Shown one piece after another: positions 1-7,450 of a stretch of DNA of 64,000 bases. A model generated the notes under the pieces. The model made no database searches. It had not been told where the DNA came from and saw nothing but the letters and a program-made list of their open reading frames with translations. Within the stretch, counting starts at the first letter, position 1; each line of letters starts with the position of its first letter. Source of the stretch: Thermodesulfovibrionia bacterium (lineage in GTDB: Bacteria > Nitrospirota > Thermodesulfovibrionia > UBA6902); NCBI GenBank assembly GCA_945786855.1, contig CALZGI010000026.1, positions 1 to 64,000 on the forward strand, written 5' to 3'. The position numbers and the translations under genes were made by a program.

Positions 1-1
1 A

Positions 2-505
2 AGCATCGGGTCATTTACCCAGTATCCCCTGAAGCTTGCATGGGCCGTCACAATACATAAGTCTCAGGGAATGACTTTCGAAAAAGCGGTTATTGACATT
101 GGAAATGGTACATTCTCCCACGGACAGCTTTATGTTGCACTGAGCCGCTGCACTACCATGCAGGGGCTCATACTGAAAAAAGTGATCCACAGGAAACATG
201 TACTGCTTGACAGCAGGGTAGTCAGATTTGTCACCGCCTGTCAATACGAACAGGCCAAAAAACAGCTCCCGATAGAAGAGAGGCTTGCGCTCCTTCATCA
301 GGCAATAAAGGAAAAGAAGAAAATGGAAATCGTCTACCTCAAGGCAAAGGATGAAAAGTCAAAGAGGACAATTATCCCCAGCAATGCAGGCGAGCTGGAA
401 TACCGGGGCAGGCGATTCACGGGCGTAGAGGCCTATTGCACAGACAGGATGGGCAAGAGGGTTTTTCATATTGAGAGGATACTGGACATGAAGATAGTAG
501 ATTAA
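2..505 (+). CDS. Pif1/RecD-like DNA helicase with C-terminal WYL domain (3' part only)
   Basis: The reading frame is open from base 2, so the gene starts left of the window. The first visible residues hold the last superfamily 1 helicase motif (WAVTIHKSQGMTF, then LYVALSRCTTMQGL), as in Pif1/RecD-type 5'-3' helicases. After a short helical linker (LPIEERLALLHQAIKEKKK) the last 65 or so residues look like a WYL domain: an IVYLKAKDEKSKRTIIP strand, a YRGRRFTGVEAYC segment and a terminal RVFHIERILDMKI. Pif1 helicases with a C-terminal WYL module are known, for example from Thermotoga elfii, where WYL acts as an accessory single-stranded-DNA-binding part. Walker A lies outside the window, so ATPase integrity cannot be judged. 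The call is firm for the helicase tail and good for WYL. Confidence 0.85.
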   Translation, partial: SIGSFTQYPLKLAWAVTIHKSQGMTFEKAVIDIGNGTFSHGQLYVALSRCTTMQGLILKKVIHRKHVLLDSRVVRFVTACQYEQAKKQLPIEERLALLHQAIKEKKKMEIVYLKAKDEKSKRTIIPSNAGELEYRGRRFTGVEAYCTDRMGKRVFHIERILDMKIVD

Positions 506-629
506 CCCCCCTATTTCATGAAGGATTTTTCCTGATACCAAACAGGCAGAAAGTGTTCCTTGTAAAAGTCAATATTTACATTTACAGGTAGTGTAAAGAC
601 CATTAATGACTTTTATATTTATTAAGAAT

Positions 630-642
630 GGGGCTCTGCCCC
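630..642. repeat. small GGGGC-TCT-GCCCC hairpin
   Basis: A 5-bp hairpin with a 3-nt loop sits in the 259-bp spacer between the helicase gene and the HDOD gene. It has no T-tract directly after it. It resembles short GC-rich interspersed hairpins rather than a convincing terminator. Confidence 0.3.
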
Positions 643-764
643 CACCCCCGATTCATTTTCCTGCTCGTGCAACTTTCAACTCCTTAATAATAGTCACAAC
701 TTCACTCTTCTCCGTTGAAGTCCGGCCTGCAGCAGAATATGGAATGAAGAGGAATTCCCCGCAA

Positions 765-1670
765 ATGAGTGAAATCCCAGAGAAACCTAAAGACCACGGC
801 CATTTATACCGAATTAAACATATCATGGGTGACATCCTTAAATCATATGTGCAGAAAATCAAAGAGCTTCCGACTATACCGACGACGGCCCGGGAAGTAC
901 TGAATCTGACGAACGACCCTCTGCTTTCCATTCATGAGCTTATGAGCATCGTCGAAAATGACCCTGCCATAACCGCCAAAATCTTAAGTGTTTCCAATTC
1001 TGCTTTTTTCGGATACCCCGTCAAGACCACAAAACTTGATGATGCAATCATGAGAATCGGCTTCAACAATGTCAAAAGCATAGCTGTCGGGATATCTGTA
1101 TTGAGTTTTATGGGTGACGGCAAAAAGAGTTCTGACTACATGCGGCTGTTCAACCACTCCGTGGCCGTGGGATTAACAGCTCAATTTATTGCAAGAACTC
1201 TCAAGATGGGGAATTCAGAAGACATTATGATTGACGGCCTGCTTCATGATCTGGGGTATTTAACCCTGAACAGGTATTTCCCTGAAATTTACGGGGAAAT
1301 AATCAATGCCCTGGAGAGTACAGGCTCACTGCTCGAGGCGGAAAAAGACGTTCTCAGCTACACCCATGCAGATATAGGTTACTGGCTGGCTGATCAGTGG
1401 CACTTACCGAAAACGATTATGGATACGATCCTGTACCATCACATTCCATCTCTCGCACGAACCAATCAGAAACAGGTGGCCGTTGTTCATATTGCAGATT
1501 ATATCACCTCTAAAAACATTTTCAGTCCCATTGAAGGTGATGCAGAGTACCCTCTCGACCCAAGTTCCTTCGATATACTCACAATATCGGACAATGACCT
1601 GAGAGACATGGAAGAATCTGTATGTAATATTCCCCTGTCAGAAGAGACTTTTGCCATGCCGCAGTGCTGA
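765..1670 (+). CDS. HDOD domain protein
   Basis: This is a stand-alone HDOD-domain protein of about 301 residues. HDOD is a degenerate HD-related domain found in signalling proteins that often act with two-component or c-di-GMP systems. Visible hallmarks are the LPTIPTTAREVLNLTNDP opening, IVENDPAITAKILSVSNSAFFG, and HSVAVGLTAQFIARTL followed by DGLLHDLGYLTL. The H...HD pattern is partly retained, so weak phosphohydrolase activity cannot be excluded from sequence. I chose the ATG at 765 because AAGAGG lies about 11 bases upstream. An ATG at 606 is open in frame but would add a Pro-rich stretch crossing a small hairpin. An ATG at 825 is also possible. No input or output domain is attached. Confidence 0.8.
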   Translation: MSEIPEKPKDHGHLYRIKHIMGDILKSYVQKIKELPTIPTTAREVLNLTNDPLLSIHELMSIVENDPAITAKILSVSNSAFFGYPVKTTKLDDAIMRIGFNNVKSIAVGISVLSFMGDGKKSSDYMRLFNHSVAVGLTAQFIARTLKMGNSEDIMIDGLLHDLGYLTLNRYFPEIYGEIINALESTGSLLEAEKDVLSYTHADIGYWLADQWHLPKTIMDTILYHHIPSLARTNQKQVAVVHIADYITSKNIFSPIEGDAEYPLDPSSFDILTISDNDLRDMEESVCNIPLSEETFAMPQC

Positions 1671-1713
1671 CTCCAGGGACCGTGATGCGTCCCGGATATA
1701 GTACTTTCCGCCC

Positions 1714-3057
1714 TCACCGCCGGGGCACGCATTTTTTCAAAAGAGCAAATAACAGGGTATCGATCTCATCAACAAGTTCCTTAAAAAGGCCTCCATGGCT
1801 TTTGGACTCTGAAAACAGTACAGCACGCATTTTCTGTATTTCATCGTCATCACAGCGTTCGTAGGTGATGTGGCCTTTTTGTAAGGCATACCGTTCAAGG
1901 AGCAGGAGTTTCTTCGCCTGTGAGACAAAAGGAATGAGCTTCTCTTTTACTGCATGAAGGGCAGGCCCTTCTTCCCTCACTGAATTTTGAATATTCAGCA
2001 TTTCCGAAATTTCCCTTGTCAGAATGTACAGGGTATTGTACTCAAGTCCCCTGACCCCCCTTCTCCACTGCAACAGCATGGAGTTTCTCCAGAACCAGAG
2101 GAAGTTTCTCTCACCGAGAGCTATCAATTCAGCGCAGCTTTTATGCAGGGGCAATTCATGAATTGCCCCTACAGGATCTGCATCATCCCTGCTGCGCATC
2201 ATGTTTTTCTTTCCCGTTCCCGGCTTTTCTCCTGCAAGATAGACCCACAGGTTCCGGAGCACCTGCTCTCCGCCCCTGTCTTCCGGTGTATCAAAATGAA
2301 TGAGAGACAAGATGACCCTCCCTTTTCCGTAGACACCTTCAATAACCGCCGGTTCATGTTTCAGTCTTTTCGGGTCAAGATTGATACCGTATATCTCTTC
2401 CGGTTTGTCCCAGCCGCCGGAGGCTTCAACATCACCGACATTCAGGTCCGAACTGAACGCCTCACAAAGGGCATTTTCATAGGTCGCGAGTATTTTTATG
2501 TTTTCATCATGTACCACAAACTGCGAAGGCCACCATGCATGGAAAATAGATAAAGAGCCAGGAGTCAGGAGTGATGAGTTATGAATCCCCCCTTTGTCAA
2601 AGGATGGGAAAAGGGGATTTTTTTTATCAACTTCCTGCTTCAGGTCGTCCCAAATATGATGATTACGCAGATTCAGCTCTATCGGCCCGCTGAAACTGGG
2701 CACCCGTTCTCTTGTCGGTCTTCTCTTTACGTCGAGCAGGCCTATCCCTCCCTTTGCCCCCGTTGCCAGTCCGGCACCGCCGCAGAAGCCAAGATAGCTT
2801 CCCCCTCCTCGAACAAAATCCTGAATCTCTTTTATCCCCCCTTCTCCGAGGGCACTGCTTTTATTGGATGCCCATCCCCCCGGCACAAAGAGAAGCCTGT
2901 ATTCACGTAAAGCTCCGTCCCGAACATCAGCAGCCCTGATCAGATTAAAAGGAAGATTGATCCCTTTCAGTGATTTGTATGCCATGAGGCCCCAGAGGAA
3001 AGATTCGTCCCACAAGAATGCAACGCTGCTCTCTTTATCCATATCTGTAATTCTCAC
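1714..3057 (-). CDS. BPL_N / glutamine-amidotransferase-like protein
   Basis: The protein has about 447 residues, and its first 250 or so resemble the BPL_N family (N-terminal domain of eukaryotic-type biotin-protein ligases, a class I glutamine-amidotransferase fold). LLFVPGGWA is followed by IQDFVRGGGSYLGFCGGAGLATG with the nucleophile-elbow-like Cys, and later IEGVYGKGRVILSLIHFDTPEDRGGEQVL. The last 150 or so residues are helical and unassigned. The start appears to be GTG with AAGGGG just upstream. The gene is convergent with the HDOD gene. Three interspersed repeats are translated inside it: a 24-bp perfect palindrome (2147-2170), a 7-nt-period array (2555-2589) and a CCCC...GGGG inverted repeat (2584-2619). 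Substrate and role are unknown. It lies 242 bp beyond the B12 operon and could be read with it, but I see no proof. Confidence 0.65.
   Translation of the reverse strand: MRITDMDKESSVAFLWDESFLWGLMAYKSLKGINLPFNLIRAADVRDGALREYRLLFVPGGWASNKSSALGEGGIKEIQDFVRGGGSYLGFCGGAGLATGAKGGIGLLDVKRRPTRERVPSFSGPIELNLRNHHIWDDLKQEVDKKNPLFPSFDKGGIHNSSLLTPGSLSIFHAWWPSQFVVHDENIKILATYENALCEAFSSDLNVGDVEASGGWDKPEEIYGINLDPKRLKHEPAVIEGVYGKGRVILSLIHFDTPEDRGGEQVLRNLWVYLAGEKPGTGKKNMMRSRDDADPVGAIHELPLHKSCAELIALGERNFLWFWRNSMLLQWRRGVRGLEYNTLYILTREISEMLNIQNSVREEGPALHAVKEKLIPFVSQAKKLLLLERYALQKGHITYERCDDDEIQKMRAVLFSESKSHGGLFKELVDEIDTLLFALLKKCVPRR
2147..2170. repeat. 24-bp palindromic repeat translated inside the BPL_N gene
   Basis: A perfect palindrome, AGGGGCAATTCA and its exact reverse complement, followed by ACAGG. 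In the minus-strand gene it is read in frame as VGAIHELPLHKS. It belongs to the GTAGGGGC...GCCCCTAC family found elsewhere in the window. Confidence 0.85.
2555..2589. repeat. 7-nt-period degenerate array (GAGNNNN) inside the BPL_N gene
   Basis: Five consecutive 7-mers are visible: GAGCCAG, GAGTCAG, GAGTGAT, GAGTTAT, GAATCCC. They are translated in the minus-strand gene as part of HNSSLLTPGSLS. Confidence 0.7.
2584..2619. repeat. AATCCCC...GGGGATT inverted repeat inside the BPL_N gene
   Basis: AATCCCC at 2584-2590 pairs with GGGGATT at 2613-2619, with CTTTG...AAAGG-type internal complementarity. It is read in the gene as NPLFPSFDKGGI and directly abuts the 7-nt array. Confidence 0.5.
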
Positions 3058-3090
3058 TACCCCTTTGTATCTCTATTGGTGTTTCCCATA

Positions 3091-3253
3091 CCAAATAACA
3101 AATTCCAAAATCCAAATGTCAAATAAGCTCCAAATACCAATACTCCAAACTTACTGTATTGTGTGGTTTGTCCGAGCTGCTTAGCCATGTTTAATAGTTT
3201 GATTGCTTGATAATTGGAATTTATTTGTCATTTGGCATTTGTTATTTGAAATT
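3091..3253. repeat. inverted pair of 7-nt-period arrays filling the BPL_N-cobJ spacer
   Basis: The left array (3091-3150) has units CCAAATA, ACAAATT, CCAAAAT, CCAAATG, TCAAATA, then after AGCT more CCAAATA-like units. The right array (3226-3253) has TGTCATT, TGGCATT, TGTTATT, TGAAATT, which is the reverse-complement theme. The pair could fold into a long imperfect hairpin in the 242-bp spacer. I see no gene here. Confidence 0.7.
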
Positions 3254-3299
3254 TTATTAAATAGAGACAATAAAAAAAGCTGTAAGTAATCCGTAATTC

Positions 3300-4097
3300 T
3301 TAATCCATGTCCAGCTTATATTTACCCCCGTACCCTCTCGGCGTCACCATCCGGTTGTTCCACACAAATGTTTGTGAATTACCGACAATGACTGTACTCT
3401 GCATATCTATCTCGCAATGAAGCATACTCTTCAAATCAGTAACAGTTGCCTTTTCATTTTCCCTTGATGCCGCCTGCACGATTCCTACGGGAGTTTCTTC
3501 AGGCCGGTAATTCAGGATAATTTCCCTTGCCTTGTTAATATTGTCGGGACGACCTTTGCTCTTCGGGTTGTAAATCACGATGACGAAATCAGCTGCGGAA
3601 GCGGCTTCCAGTCTTTTTACAATCGTTTTCCAGGGAGTAAGGAGGTCGCTGAGGCTTATGGATGCAAAGTCATGCATTAACGGCGCTCCGAGCCTTGAAG
3701 CACAGGCGGAAAGGGCTGGTATGCCGGGAACAACTTCAATGTCTATCGATTGCGCGGGCGAACGGCAGTCCACCCCTACAGACTCTTCACGCATTTTGGC
3801 TATCTCAAAAACAAGGCCTGCCATAGCATAAATCCCGGGGTCACCGCTGCAAATGATTGCTACACTCTTCCCTTCCGTGGCGAGTTCCACAGCCTTTGAG
3901 CACCTGTCCACTTCCTGTCTCATCCCCGATGATAATACTTCCTTGTCTTTTATCAGGTATTGAATAAGATCGAGATATGTTTTGTAACCGACAACAATGT
4001 CCGAGTCGCCGATTGCCCGCGTTGCTGCGGGAGTAACGCTGTCCGGGCTTCCCGGTCCTATTCCGATAACATAAACTTTGCCTTTGCGATCGCTAAT
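3300..4097 (-). CDS. cobJ: precorrin-3B C17-methyltransferase (CobJ/CbiH), no standard start codon
   Basis: This SAM-dependent methyltransferase carries out C17 methylation and ring contraction in corrin synthesis. The family N-terminus GKVYVIGIGPGSPD, followed by AIGDSDIVVGYKTYLDL, is encoded upstream of the first ATG (3923). The downstream part has ICSGDPGIYAMAGLVFE, EVVPGIPALSACASRLGAPLMHDF and IYNPKSKGR. Between the in-frame TAA at 4127-4125 and the ATG at 3923 there is no ATG, GTG or TTG. A start at ATT (4097-4095), with AAGGGGGAA six or so bases upstream, would give 265 residues, the usual family length. The alternative is a -1 frameshift from cbiG in the run A6G5 (4116-4106), giving a CbiG-CobJ fusion, an arrangement known elsewhere. 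The coordinates given assume the ATT start. The gene overlaps cbiG by about 40 nt. Confidence 0.85.
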   Translation of the reverse strand: MSDRKGKVYVIGIGPGSPDSVTPAATRAIGDSDIVVGYKTYLDLIQYLIKDKEVLSSGMRQEVDRCSKAVELATEGKSVAIICSGDPGIYAMAGLVFEIAKMREESVGVDCRSPAQSIDIEVVPGIPALSACASRLGAPLMHDFASISLSDLLTPWKTIVKRLEAASAADFVIVIYNPKSKGRPDNINKAREIILNYRPEETPVGIVQAASRENEKATVTDLKSMLHCEIDMQSTVIVGNSQTFVWNNRMVTPRGYGGKYKLDMD

Positions 4098-5155
4098 GTG
4101 ACGTTCCCCCTTTTTTCCTTTGGTTTAATCAATGTAATATCACTGCCCATTTCCATTGCTCCCAGAATGGCGGCGGGTTCACAAACTGCAACTGCACCGG
4201 TTGCTGCTTTCACCGCCGGCGAAGATTCAATGGAAAACTCCCTCGCTGCATCATTTAAGTCATCATTCGAAAAAAATGCCAACGGAATTCCTCTTTGACG
4301 GGAAAAATCAAGAATCCCCTGCTCGTCACTTTTCACATCGATCGTTGCAAGCTTCTTCACAGAATGCAATGACAGGTTTGCTTCCAGAAGCACCGATTGA
4401 AACACCTCTTCAATTTCTCCTTGTTCGGTACCGCGGTTGCATCCTATTCCGGCAACCAGGTTCCTGGGCCGCAAGAAAAGGGCCTTCGATTTCAACAATG
4501 TGCTTGAGACTATCAGGTCAGCGTCCTCCAGTTTACGAACAATTTCAAATTCCTCAGGCACTCTTTCTTTCAAGAACGGTAACTTTGTATAGACCTTTAT
4601 TTTTTCTCCGCTTACAATTTTCATACTGAGTGTTTTCAATTTACCAAGATCGTCAATATAGAGATCATTCTCTGACGCCCATACATCAAGGGAAAGTTTC
4701 CCCTGCACATCAGAAGCAGTTGTTATCACGGCCTGGGCATCCAGGGAATCAGCAACTTCAGCGGCCAGAGCATTTGCCCCTCCGATATGTCCGCTCAACA
4801 GGCTGATCACAAAGGAACCCCTCTCATCCATAACAATAACTGCCGGATCAGTCATCTTGTCTTTCAACAGGGGTGCAATGGTCCGCACCACAATCCCTGA
4901 GGCCATAATAAAGATCATGCTGTCCGACGTTGACCACAAACTCGCAATTTTATTCGCATTGAATTTTAATATTTCTGTATGAGGGAAGCGACCGGCAATT
5001 CTCCCTGCAAGCTTACGACCCTGTTCGGTTATATAAAAAACGGTCTTTATCCTTTCCTTTGCGCTCTTTTCCCCCGAGCCGGAACCCGGCGAAGGACTCC
5101 TTGACTCAATCCCGGGACCGCATCGAATTCGTTCTCTTTTATTTTCTGTACCCAT
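4058..5155 (-). CDS. cbiG: cobalt-precorrin-5A hydrolase CbiG
   Basis: CbiG opens the delta-lactone of cobalt-precorrin-5A and releases acetaldehyde in the anaerobic B12 pathway. The 365-residue protein has the N-terminal CbiG domain (VFYITEQGRKLAGRIAGRFP, FIMASGIVVRTIAPLLKDKMTDPAV, ISLLSGHIGGANALA). It also has the C-terminal domain (LVAGIGCNRGTEQGEIE, ATIDVKSDEQGILDFSRQRGIPLAFFS, SPAVKAATGAVAVCEPAAI). The first 35 residues are charged and not conserved, and the start overlaps the end of cbiF by 17 nt. Its 3' end overlaps cobJ in the -1 frame and contains an A6G5 run, which may be a frameshift site joining the two products. Confidence 0.9.
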   Translation of the reverse strand: MGTENKRERIRCGPGIESRSPSPGSGSGEKSAKERIKTVFYITEQGRKLAGRIAGRFPHTEILKFNANKIASLWSTSDSMIFIMASGIVVRTIAPLLKDKMTDPAVIVMDERGSFVISLLSGHIGGANALAAEVADSLDAQAVITTASDVQGKLSLDVWASENDLYIDDLGKLKTLSMKIVSGEKIKVYTKLPFLKERVPEEFEIVRKLEDADLIVSSTLLKSKALFLRPRNLVAGIGCNRGTEQGEIEEVFQSVLLEANLSLHSVKKLATIDVKSDEQGILDFSRQRGIPLAFFSNDDLNDAAREFSIESSPAVKAATGAVAVCEPAAILGAMEMGSDITLIKPKEKRGNVTLAIAKAKFMLSE

Positions 5156-5903
5156 GCTTAAAGTCTTTATGATAGAGCTTTGACTCTTTTTTCAATTGTT
5201 CTTCAGACGCCCTGAGCGCTTCGCCAATATAAATAAGGGCTGTTTTCTTAATACCCGCATCTTTTACTTTCCCTGCAATATCTTTCAGTGTCCCCTTGAC
5301 CAGTCTTTCATCCGGCCAGGAAGCCCTCTCAATAACCACAACAGGAGTGTCCTCCGGATATCCCTCCATGAGTTCCTTCTGTACCCTGTCAATCATGGCC
5401 ACGCTTAGAAAAATAACCATAGACGCCTTGTGCTGTGCGAGGCTGGACAGCTTCTCATCTTCAGGGACAGGGGTCCTTCCCTCAATCCTTGTGAATATGA
5501 CAGTCTGGCTTATTTCGGGAATTGTCAGCTCCTGCCCCAAAAGCGCTGCACCTGCCATGGCCGACGACACGCCGGGGACTATCTCGTAGGGAATATTCAA
5601 TTCGCGAAGTCTTTCAATCTGCTCTGATATTGCCCCATAAAAAGACGGATCTCCAGTATGGAGCCTCACAACACGCTTGTTTTCCCTGCAGGAATGATCT
5701 ATGAGTCCTACGATCTCATCAAGCGTCATTCCTGCTGAATCATATATCTCAGCTTTAATTCCTTGCAGCAGTTCAGGATTGACAAGGCTCCCCGCATAAA
5801 TTACGATATCCGCCTCATCCAGAAGATTTCTTCCCTTGACAGTAATAAGCTCGGGGGCACCCGGGCCCGCACCGATGAAGCAAACTTTAGGCCCCATTAC
5901 CAT
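5139..5903 (-). CDS. cbiF: precorrin-4 C11-methyltransferase (CbiF/CobM)
   Basis: This SAM-dependent enzyme methylates C11 of (cobalt-)precorrin-4. The 254 residues include the tetrapyrrole methylase signatures VCFIGAGPGAPELITVKGRNLL and ADIVIYAGSLVNPELL, then RLHTGDPSFYGAISEQIE and IPYEIVPGVSSAMAGAALLGQELT. Length and motifs match the family. AAAGGTG lies just before the ATG at 5903, and a second ATG at 5897 is also possible. The gene overlaps the end of the HD-domain gene by 17 nt and runs into cbiG by a 17-nt overlap, so translation is probably coupled. Confidence 0.93.
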   Translation of the reverse strand: MVMGPKVCFIGAGPGAPELITVKGRNLLDEADIVIYAGSLVNPELLQGIKAEIYDSAGMTLDEIVGLIDHSCRENKRVVRLHTGDPSFYGAISEQIERLRELNIPYEIVPGVSSAMAGAALLGQELTIPEISQTVIFTRIEGRTPVPEDEKLSSLAQHKASMVIFLSVAMIDRVQKELMEGYPEDTPVVVIERASWPDERLVKGTLKDIAGKVKDAGIKKTALIYIGEALRASEEQLKKESKLYHKDFKHGYRK

Positions 5904-6684
5904 TACGCACCTTTTTCAACACATATTTATGTAAATTTATTATTGCTGCCCCTATCTCAACCGTTTGAGGCAGTCTGGCAATTATTCTGTTTATGTAATT
6001 TCTCTCCACAAGAAGCTCCACAGACTTGTCGAAGTGTAAATCATATATCCACGATAGTTTCATCAGCTTGAAATCGTTTTCAGTTTTGATAGATGAGTAT
6101 GATGCAACTTCCCCTCCCGCAAGGGCCTGGAGCATATCCCTTGAATATTCCGGAGTATCGGGAACGCCAAAAGCTGTAGCAGACGCTCTGTCTTCTTCAG
6201 GGCTATCATAATATTCGATGAATACTCTGAAGATATCTACCTTGTCTGCATCCCTGATCAATTTCAGAAAAATAACAATATCTTCGCTCTGGCGTGAAGG
6301 TATCGCAAAGGCATTATGAAATTTAACAGTATTTATTATTAATTGCTGCTCATTGGCCGGCAGAGAATTCAGCACTCCCTCTTTTGATAAAGTCTCTGCT
6401 CCGAGCACCCCGTGATTTTGAGAATCAGCATCTCTAAAGGTCTTATATTGTGCATATTGAGGAAATCTTCCTATGTCATGAAAAAGAGCGCTTGCTTCAG
6501 CAAGCCGCTTTCTGTTTTCATCAAGCAGTATACTTTCCGTAATCTTTGTCATATTTCTCAGGACATTGTGAGAATGCTCTACTTTCAAAAATATGTTCTT
6601 CTGGTCTATTTCATCGCGGGAATAAAATGACCGCGTATAATCAGAAAACCACTCTTTAAAGAACAGCATATCGTCGTCAGTCAT
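5887..6684 (-). CDS. HD-domain protein embedded in the B12 operon
   Basis: This 265-residue protein is predicted to be a metal-dependent phosphohydrolase of the HD superfamily. The motif pattern is visible: VEHSHNVLRNMTKI, then ALFHDIGRFPQYAQYKTF, then a later VKFHNAFAIP and FLKLIRDADKVDIFRVF, giving the H...HD...D set. The start overlaps cbiL in an ATGA arrangement and the end overlaps cbiF, so it is clearly part of the operon. No B12 step is assigned to such a protein. The operon lacks an obvious precorrin-6A reductase, but nothing here looks like an oxidoreductase. Nucleotide or dinucleotide hydrolysis is an inference from the family only. Confidence 0.8.
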   Translation of the reverse strand: MTDDDMLFFKEWFSDYTRSFYSRDEIDQKNIFLKVEHSHNVLRNMTKITESILLDENRKRLAEASALFHDIGRFPQYAQYKTFRDADSQNHGVLGAETLSKEGVLNSLPANEQQLIINTVKFHNAFAIPSRQSEDIVIFLKLIRDADKVDIFRVFIEYYDSPEEDRASATAFGVPDTPEYSRDMLQALAGGEVASYSSIKTENDFKLMKLSWIYDLHFDKSVELLVERNYINRIIARLPQTVEIGAAIINLHKYVLKKVRNGNGA

Positions 6685-7448
6685 CTTCGTACAATCACCA
6701 TAGAAAAGTAGTTTAATTCTTCCTGCTTGATATCTTTAATATTTGGATAGATCCTCTCATCTTCCATCCCGACTTTTGAGACACAGACTGCATTTTCTGC
6801 AAGATTCATCACGGCAAGGAGTTCGTACACTTCATTCCACACTTTATTTACTTTCATCAGCACAACGGTATCAAATGTTTCCAGCACGACTTCCAGGTTA
6901 TCAAGGTAGTTTGCCGGCAATATGGCGATTCTGCTATTCCCGAGAGCCAGTGAAATCTTCGCCTTTGCTGCAGAAGCATTAATCGATGAGACTCCGGGCA
7001 CTATTTCAATGTTCAGCTCAGGTTCAAGCTCAATAAGCCTGTCATATAAATAATAGAACGTGCTGTATAGAGTGGGGTCCCCGAGAGTAAGAAATGCCAC
7101 ACTCTTTCCTTCATTTAATTTACTCAGGATATTCCCCGCTGTTTCATTCCATTTAGCGTCAAGCTCATCGTCATCAATAAGCCCGGCAGTTTTCCTTGCT
7201 TCAGCACTTTTGCGCTTTTGCACTTTTGCACTTCCCTTCGTCTTTCTCATGGGAAAGTGCGCCTCTACGATTTCTTTTCCTTCAAGGCTCACCGCTTTTT
7301 TGACAATCGAAAGTGCAAGACTGCTGCCTTCCTCCCTGCCTTTCGGGACACACAGCACATCGGACTCCCCGATAATCCTGACGGCCTTGATTGTTAATAA
7401 CTCGGGATCGCCAGGGCCAATTCCAAGAACGCTCAGTTTACCCGGCAT
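6681..7448 (-). CDS. cbiL: precorrin-2/cobalt-factor II C20-methyltransferase (CbiL/CobI)
   Basis: The enzyme adds the C20 methyl group from SAM to the tetrapyrrole. The 255 residues include LSVLGIGPGDPELLTIKAVRI, SDVLCVPKGREEGSSLALSI, a GKSVAFLTLGDPTLYSTFYY substrate/SAM segment and IEIVPGVSSINASAAKAK. An octamer array (7205-7236) is translated in the middle as KGSAKVQKRKSAEARK, lengthening a loop that precedes WNETAGNIL. It starts just after the cbiET stop and overlaps the HD gene by 4 nt. Confidence 0.92.
   Translation of the reverse strand: MPGKLSVLGIGPGDPELLTIKAVRIIGESDVLCVPKGREEGSSLALSIVKKAVSLEGKEIVEAHFPMRKTKGSAKVQKRKSAEARKTAGLIDDDELDAKWNETAGNILSKLNEGKSVAFLTLGDPTLYSTFYYLYDRLIELEPELNIEIVPGVSSINASAAKAKISLALGNSRIAILPANYLDNLEVVLETFDTVVLMKVNKVWNEVYELLAVMNLAENAVCVSKVGMEDERIYPNIKDIKQEELNYFSMVIVRR
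7205..7236. repeat. 8-nt-period array (CACTTTTG) inside cbiL
   Basis: Units CACTTTTG, CGCTTTTG, CACTTTTG, CACTTCCC run in exact 8-nt phase. The same octamer recurs at 9771-9802, 56089-56120 and 58606-58629. Confidence 0.8.
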
Positions 7449-7450
7449 GA

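Noticed and set aside
606-764. Upstream start of the HDOD gene at 606
   Set aside because: The extra 53 residues are Pro-rich, unlike the family, and cross a small hairpin; no ribosome-binding site is seen.
5095-5140. Palindromic element at the start of cbiG (GIESRSPSPGSGSGEK region)
   Set aside because: The DNA has only weak self-complementarity and lacks the GTAGGGGC/GCCCCTAC ends.
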